A stretch of DNA of 64,000 bases from the NCBI GenBank assembly GCA_003508835.1, contig PUFA01000288.1, positions 1,054,001-1,118,000 on the forward strand, read 5' to 3'. The position numbers were made by a program, and so were the translations under genes. Source of the stretch: Eonycteris spelaea (Eukaryota > Chordata > Mammalia > Chiroptera > Pteropodidae). Shown piece after piece: positions 60,900 through 64,000 of the stretch (positions within the stretch are counted from its first letter, which is position 1; each line of letters starts with the position of its first letter). A model generated the notes under the pieces. It ran no database searches and was not told the origin of the DNA. It worked only from the letters and a program-made list of their open reading frames with translations.

Positions 60900-63550
60900 T
60901 GGAACCCAGCCTGCAATTATATCTCGGACAAGTGAACTTTGTCAAAATGTAGCTGCTCATGAGCTAAAATAAAATAGCTGAAAGAAGGGAGAATATCACA
61001 TCTATTACCCGAGACTCCATTTTTAACTGTGGTCTTGATATAGGCCATTATTTACAAGATGTACTCACAGAACTTTTAATCTTATTATTACTTTCCCCGG
61101 GGGGGGGAACCCTCTCCCTCAAACTCAGGTCATTACCCTGCAACTTGTAACTCAAGTTACTGATTGAGTAACTCAGGTCCTGTGGTTATTGCTTAAGGAT
61201 CACTGAAGCTTAGCAGTCTTCAGTCCATTGTAAGCAGAAACTGCCTAGGCCAGACAGGGCCATTACAGTAATGGGAAGGAGGGGAACCTAACCCAGGGCT
61301 TGCTTTAAGTAATGTATTAACTAAGTCTGTCTTCCCTTACTAAGCTTATTCTTTTCACTCAATAAGAAAATCAATAGTAAGAAAATTAATAGATATATGA
61401 TTTAAATAACAAGTTTATATCTTTCTTCCTTGTCTAGGAACAGGGTGCCATTTCAGAGGGATACATCCTTTGGCATGAAAACTTGAGAACGCCGTCTGAT
61501 GAGACTGAGAGGGAAAGAACTTCATGAAACTCCAATAGGCAGGCATTATGACCTTCTTCAGCAGGAAGCAGATACAGATGTGACTTCCCATCCTCAACTT
61601 CCATACTCATAAAAAGGGTTTCGTGGCTCTTAAAAAAGTTAGGCAGAAATGATAGGGAGTTTCGGTCCCCTGCAAAATGCTGAGGCCATGCTGTTCTAGA
61701 AAAGACCCACCCGTCTGCCTACAATTAAGTAAGCCACAAAGGCATTTTGGAGCTAAAAAGTAACTTCCACAAAGAAACAGGCAGGCAGAGAATTGGTACC
61801 AATTTAAGCCTGCCACTAGCATCTGCGCAATGGAGACCATAATGACCCCCAATCATCTGAGCCTCATTATGCCATCATTATAATATAATGCATATGCATG
61901 AAGTTCATTAATCTCATTACAGCGGAACAAATTTGGGAATGAATGTGATCAGAAAGTAAATGATGAGTCATTGAGTCCTGTCAATTTTAGCTGTCAATCA
62001 AGGAAGCCCACTCCTGTAAGAAAAGTATCTACAATTAAGCAGGTATGAAAACCCCAAAGGCTTTGTTACCAGGCCCTTGAGCCTCCCTTCTCTTGCTTAG
62101 GCTGCTTTTGCATCTGGAAGTGTACTGTTGCTTTACTCTCTTCCAATAAAGCTATTTCCTGCTGTATTTTGATGTCTTGCTCAATTCTTTACTGTGTTAA
62201 GGGTGGAAAATTTTCAAAAGGCCATCTTCTGCTTCCATTGTTTAATGTTAAACAGGGTGTAGTTCTAGGAGATATTCTGTGCAAAGATATGCTAATGTTA
62301 AGGGTGTAGTTATCCTGTGTAAAGATATGTTAATGGCCAGCCTCTGCTTCTGTAAACCTGCTTGCTTGCTGGTGGGGGTTTTGGGGCTTTTAAGCTATTC
62401 CTTCTAGAGGCTCAGGGCTGTTTCTCTAGTGGGGAGAGTCAGTCCCATCCAGCTGGCTAATAAAGGCTCATAATTAATCTCAATTGACTCCGTGGGTCTT
62501 AAATTTGATCGCACCATGACAACTGGAGACATCAAGAGCTTGGACAAACATGTTGAGGGGAACAGAAACTGCACTCTCTGGTAACAGCCTGACTCCTTCC
62601 CTCCTCGCTGATATTCCAGTTAAGGTTTAACTCAGCGTCCACAGCCTCTGAGGAAGAAACCAGTGATATTTTAAGTCTGCAGTTTAGGACTGGTCATTTA
62701 AAATACAAAGGCTAACCTACATGTCTGTAAGCCTTTGTTTTGCAGGACCTCGGCAAGGACCTTTAACTTTGGAAAAAAATCTTGTGACTGAGGCAGTATA
62801 GTTATCCGAAAGAAGTCCCCCCACCCCAGGATATGGCTCTGGAATTTTTCATTTGTCCCTTATTTAGCCCGCTCCCTCTTTGGATTTCAAGTGTGGGACT
62901 CCAGCCTGAGAAACAAACCACGGCCTAGAGACAAGATCAATGGCCTTGGGCCACCTCCTCCCCTCTAGGTGGCGGGAGAAAAGAGCCAAGACCTGGAGGA
63001 AGGCTGGGTAGCCTTGGGACACTCTCCCCACCCCCAAGAAAACAAAAGCCCCTAATTCAGACAGTTTGGCCAGACTCTATGAGCTGCCGGCACTTTTTTT
63101 TTTAAGTGTGCACTTTTGTTTTAATAAAACTTGCGCTTTCCGGCTTGCTGTTTGTTGTGTTCTCGAATTTTTTCTCCCAGCATAAGACAAGAACCTTGTC
63201 ACTGGAGCTCAGGGTTGGGGTCCTCTTGAATTCTCACCCCATCGTCAAGCCCTCCAGCGTCATGACTACGCTTGAAATTGGTGACTAGGTAGCAGACATC
63301 ATAGGACCAGGAACCATACCTCATTCATGAACCCCTTTTCAGTTTTTGAAGAGCTATATAATCTTGTCACAAAAACCTCAGGGAGCATTTTTTTTCTTTC
63401 ATGCTCCCTTGTGCACAAGTCTCTCCCCCACTCCACTAATAAACTCCATCTGCTCAAATTTATTCTGAATGCAGAGTTCATTTCTATGCCATTGACACTC
63501 AAGAATTTGGTTTTTTGAGTTCAGTTAATACTTCCTCCCATTCCAGACTT
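60900..63550. mobile_element. Cluster of ERV-type LTR-like segments
   Basis: Four AATAAA signals with LTR-like R/U5 surroundings lie close together: 62,145 (TCCAATAAAGCTATTTCC), 62,459 (GCTAATAAAGGCTCATAATT), 63,122 (TTTTAATAAAACTTGCGCTT) and 63,439 (ACTAATAAACTCCATC). U3/R-like CT-rich and C-rich stretches precede each. I see no gag, pol or env reading frame, so these look like solitary or fragmented LTRs of class I type. Boundaries and families are not resolved. Confidence 0.55.
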
Positions 63551-63764
63551 ACAGAAGCTGAAGCTGGCACTCCCTGTGTAAGCAGGCAATTCTAATGAAA
63601 GCTAAAGTTGGGAACTCCAAGAGTGCAGCTTCCTCTCCTCTTCCCCTGACTTTTTTATCTGCTGGAGATCCCTGAGAGGACTTGTGAGGGCCAACAGGGT
63701 AGTAGAGATGTAGGGACAACTAAATTAACTTCACCTGCAAAGTACGGAATAGGAAAATATAGTC

Positions 63765-63965
63765 GATAATATTGTAATAACTATATAGTGCCAAGTAGGC
63801 ACTAGACTAAATGGAGCATCACTTTGTAAATTTTAATATATATATTATATACACACACATACACACACACACATATATATAACCACTATGCTGTACACTT
63901 TTGAAACAGATATAAAATAAATATTGAATTTCAACTCTAATTGAAAAATAAAAATAAAAAGGTAA
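63765..63965 (+). repeat. L1 3'-end fragment with AT/AC simple repeat
   Basis: ATAATATTGTAATAACTATA, AACCACTATGCTGTACACTT, then AATTGAAAAATAAAAATAAA. A (TA)n/(CA)n tract at 63,836-63,880 has expanded inside it. Confidence 0.7.
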
Positions 63966-64000
63966 ATTGAGATATTAAAATTTTAAGGATAAAAATGTTA

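Overview
This is nuclear DNA of a placental mammal. The evidence is small exons with GT-AG introns, a CpG-island promoter, and dense interspersed repeats (LINE-1, L2, MIR, MER-type DNA elements, ERV-type LTRs). There are no Alu elements, and I recognised none of the usual carnivore, ruminant or horse SINEs. The L1 3' ends resemble those common in Laurasiatheria, but that placement is only an inference.

The window holds one recognisable gene, on the minus strand. It is a member of the GLB1L2/GLB1L3 (beta-galactosidase-1-like, glycoside hydrolase family 35) group. I could place 19 coding exons by homology, splice sites and intron phase, from the signal-peptide exon at 58,531-58,640 to the stop at 8,752-8,754. 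They give a conceptual protein of about 656 residues, close to the family's usual 636-653. The promoter is probably the CpG island at 59,820-60,500, with a non-coding first exon ending at 59,879. All 19 exons have usable splice sites and conserved phase. One intron uses a GC donor.

The gene nevertheless looks broken. Exons 6 and 7 each lack one base and exon 18 carries one extra base; the first of these creates a stop in exon 6. Separately, the exon that should carry the catalytic nucleophile glutamate (family motif EYWxGWFD) reads VYTTSSSD, and the galactose-binding pocket residues Cys and Glu in exon 4 are changed. The acid/base motif ENEYG is still there. This looks like a non-catalytic GLB1L paralog that has become, or is becoming, a pseudogene. 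All three indels sit next to GGG/CCC runs, so sequencing error must be excluded for them; it cannot explain the lost nucleophile.

Layout: 1-2,230 is a diverged tandem array of a ~430-bp unit; 2,231-8,750 is repeat-bearing intergenic DNA; 8,752-58,640 is the gene. Its introns hold four large LINE-1 elements: minus strand at 16,340-19,620, ~21,064-26,930 and 32,057-38,788, and plus strand at ~49,005-55,060. Two of these are nested inside older L1 copies. The CpG island follows at 59,820-60,500, and 60,900-63,550 is a cluster of LTR-like segments. No other protein-coding gene, tRNA or rRNA was found.
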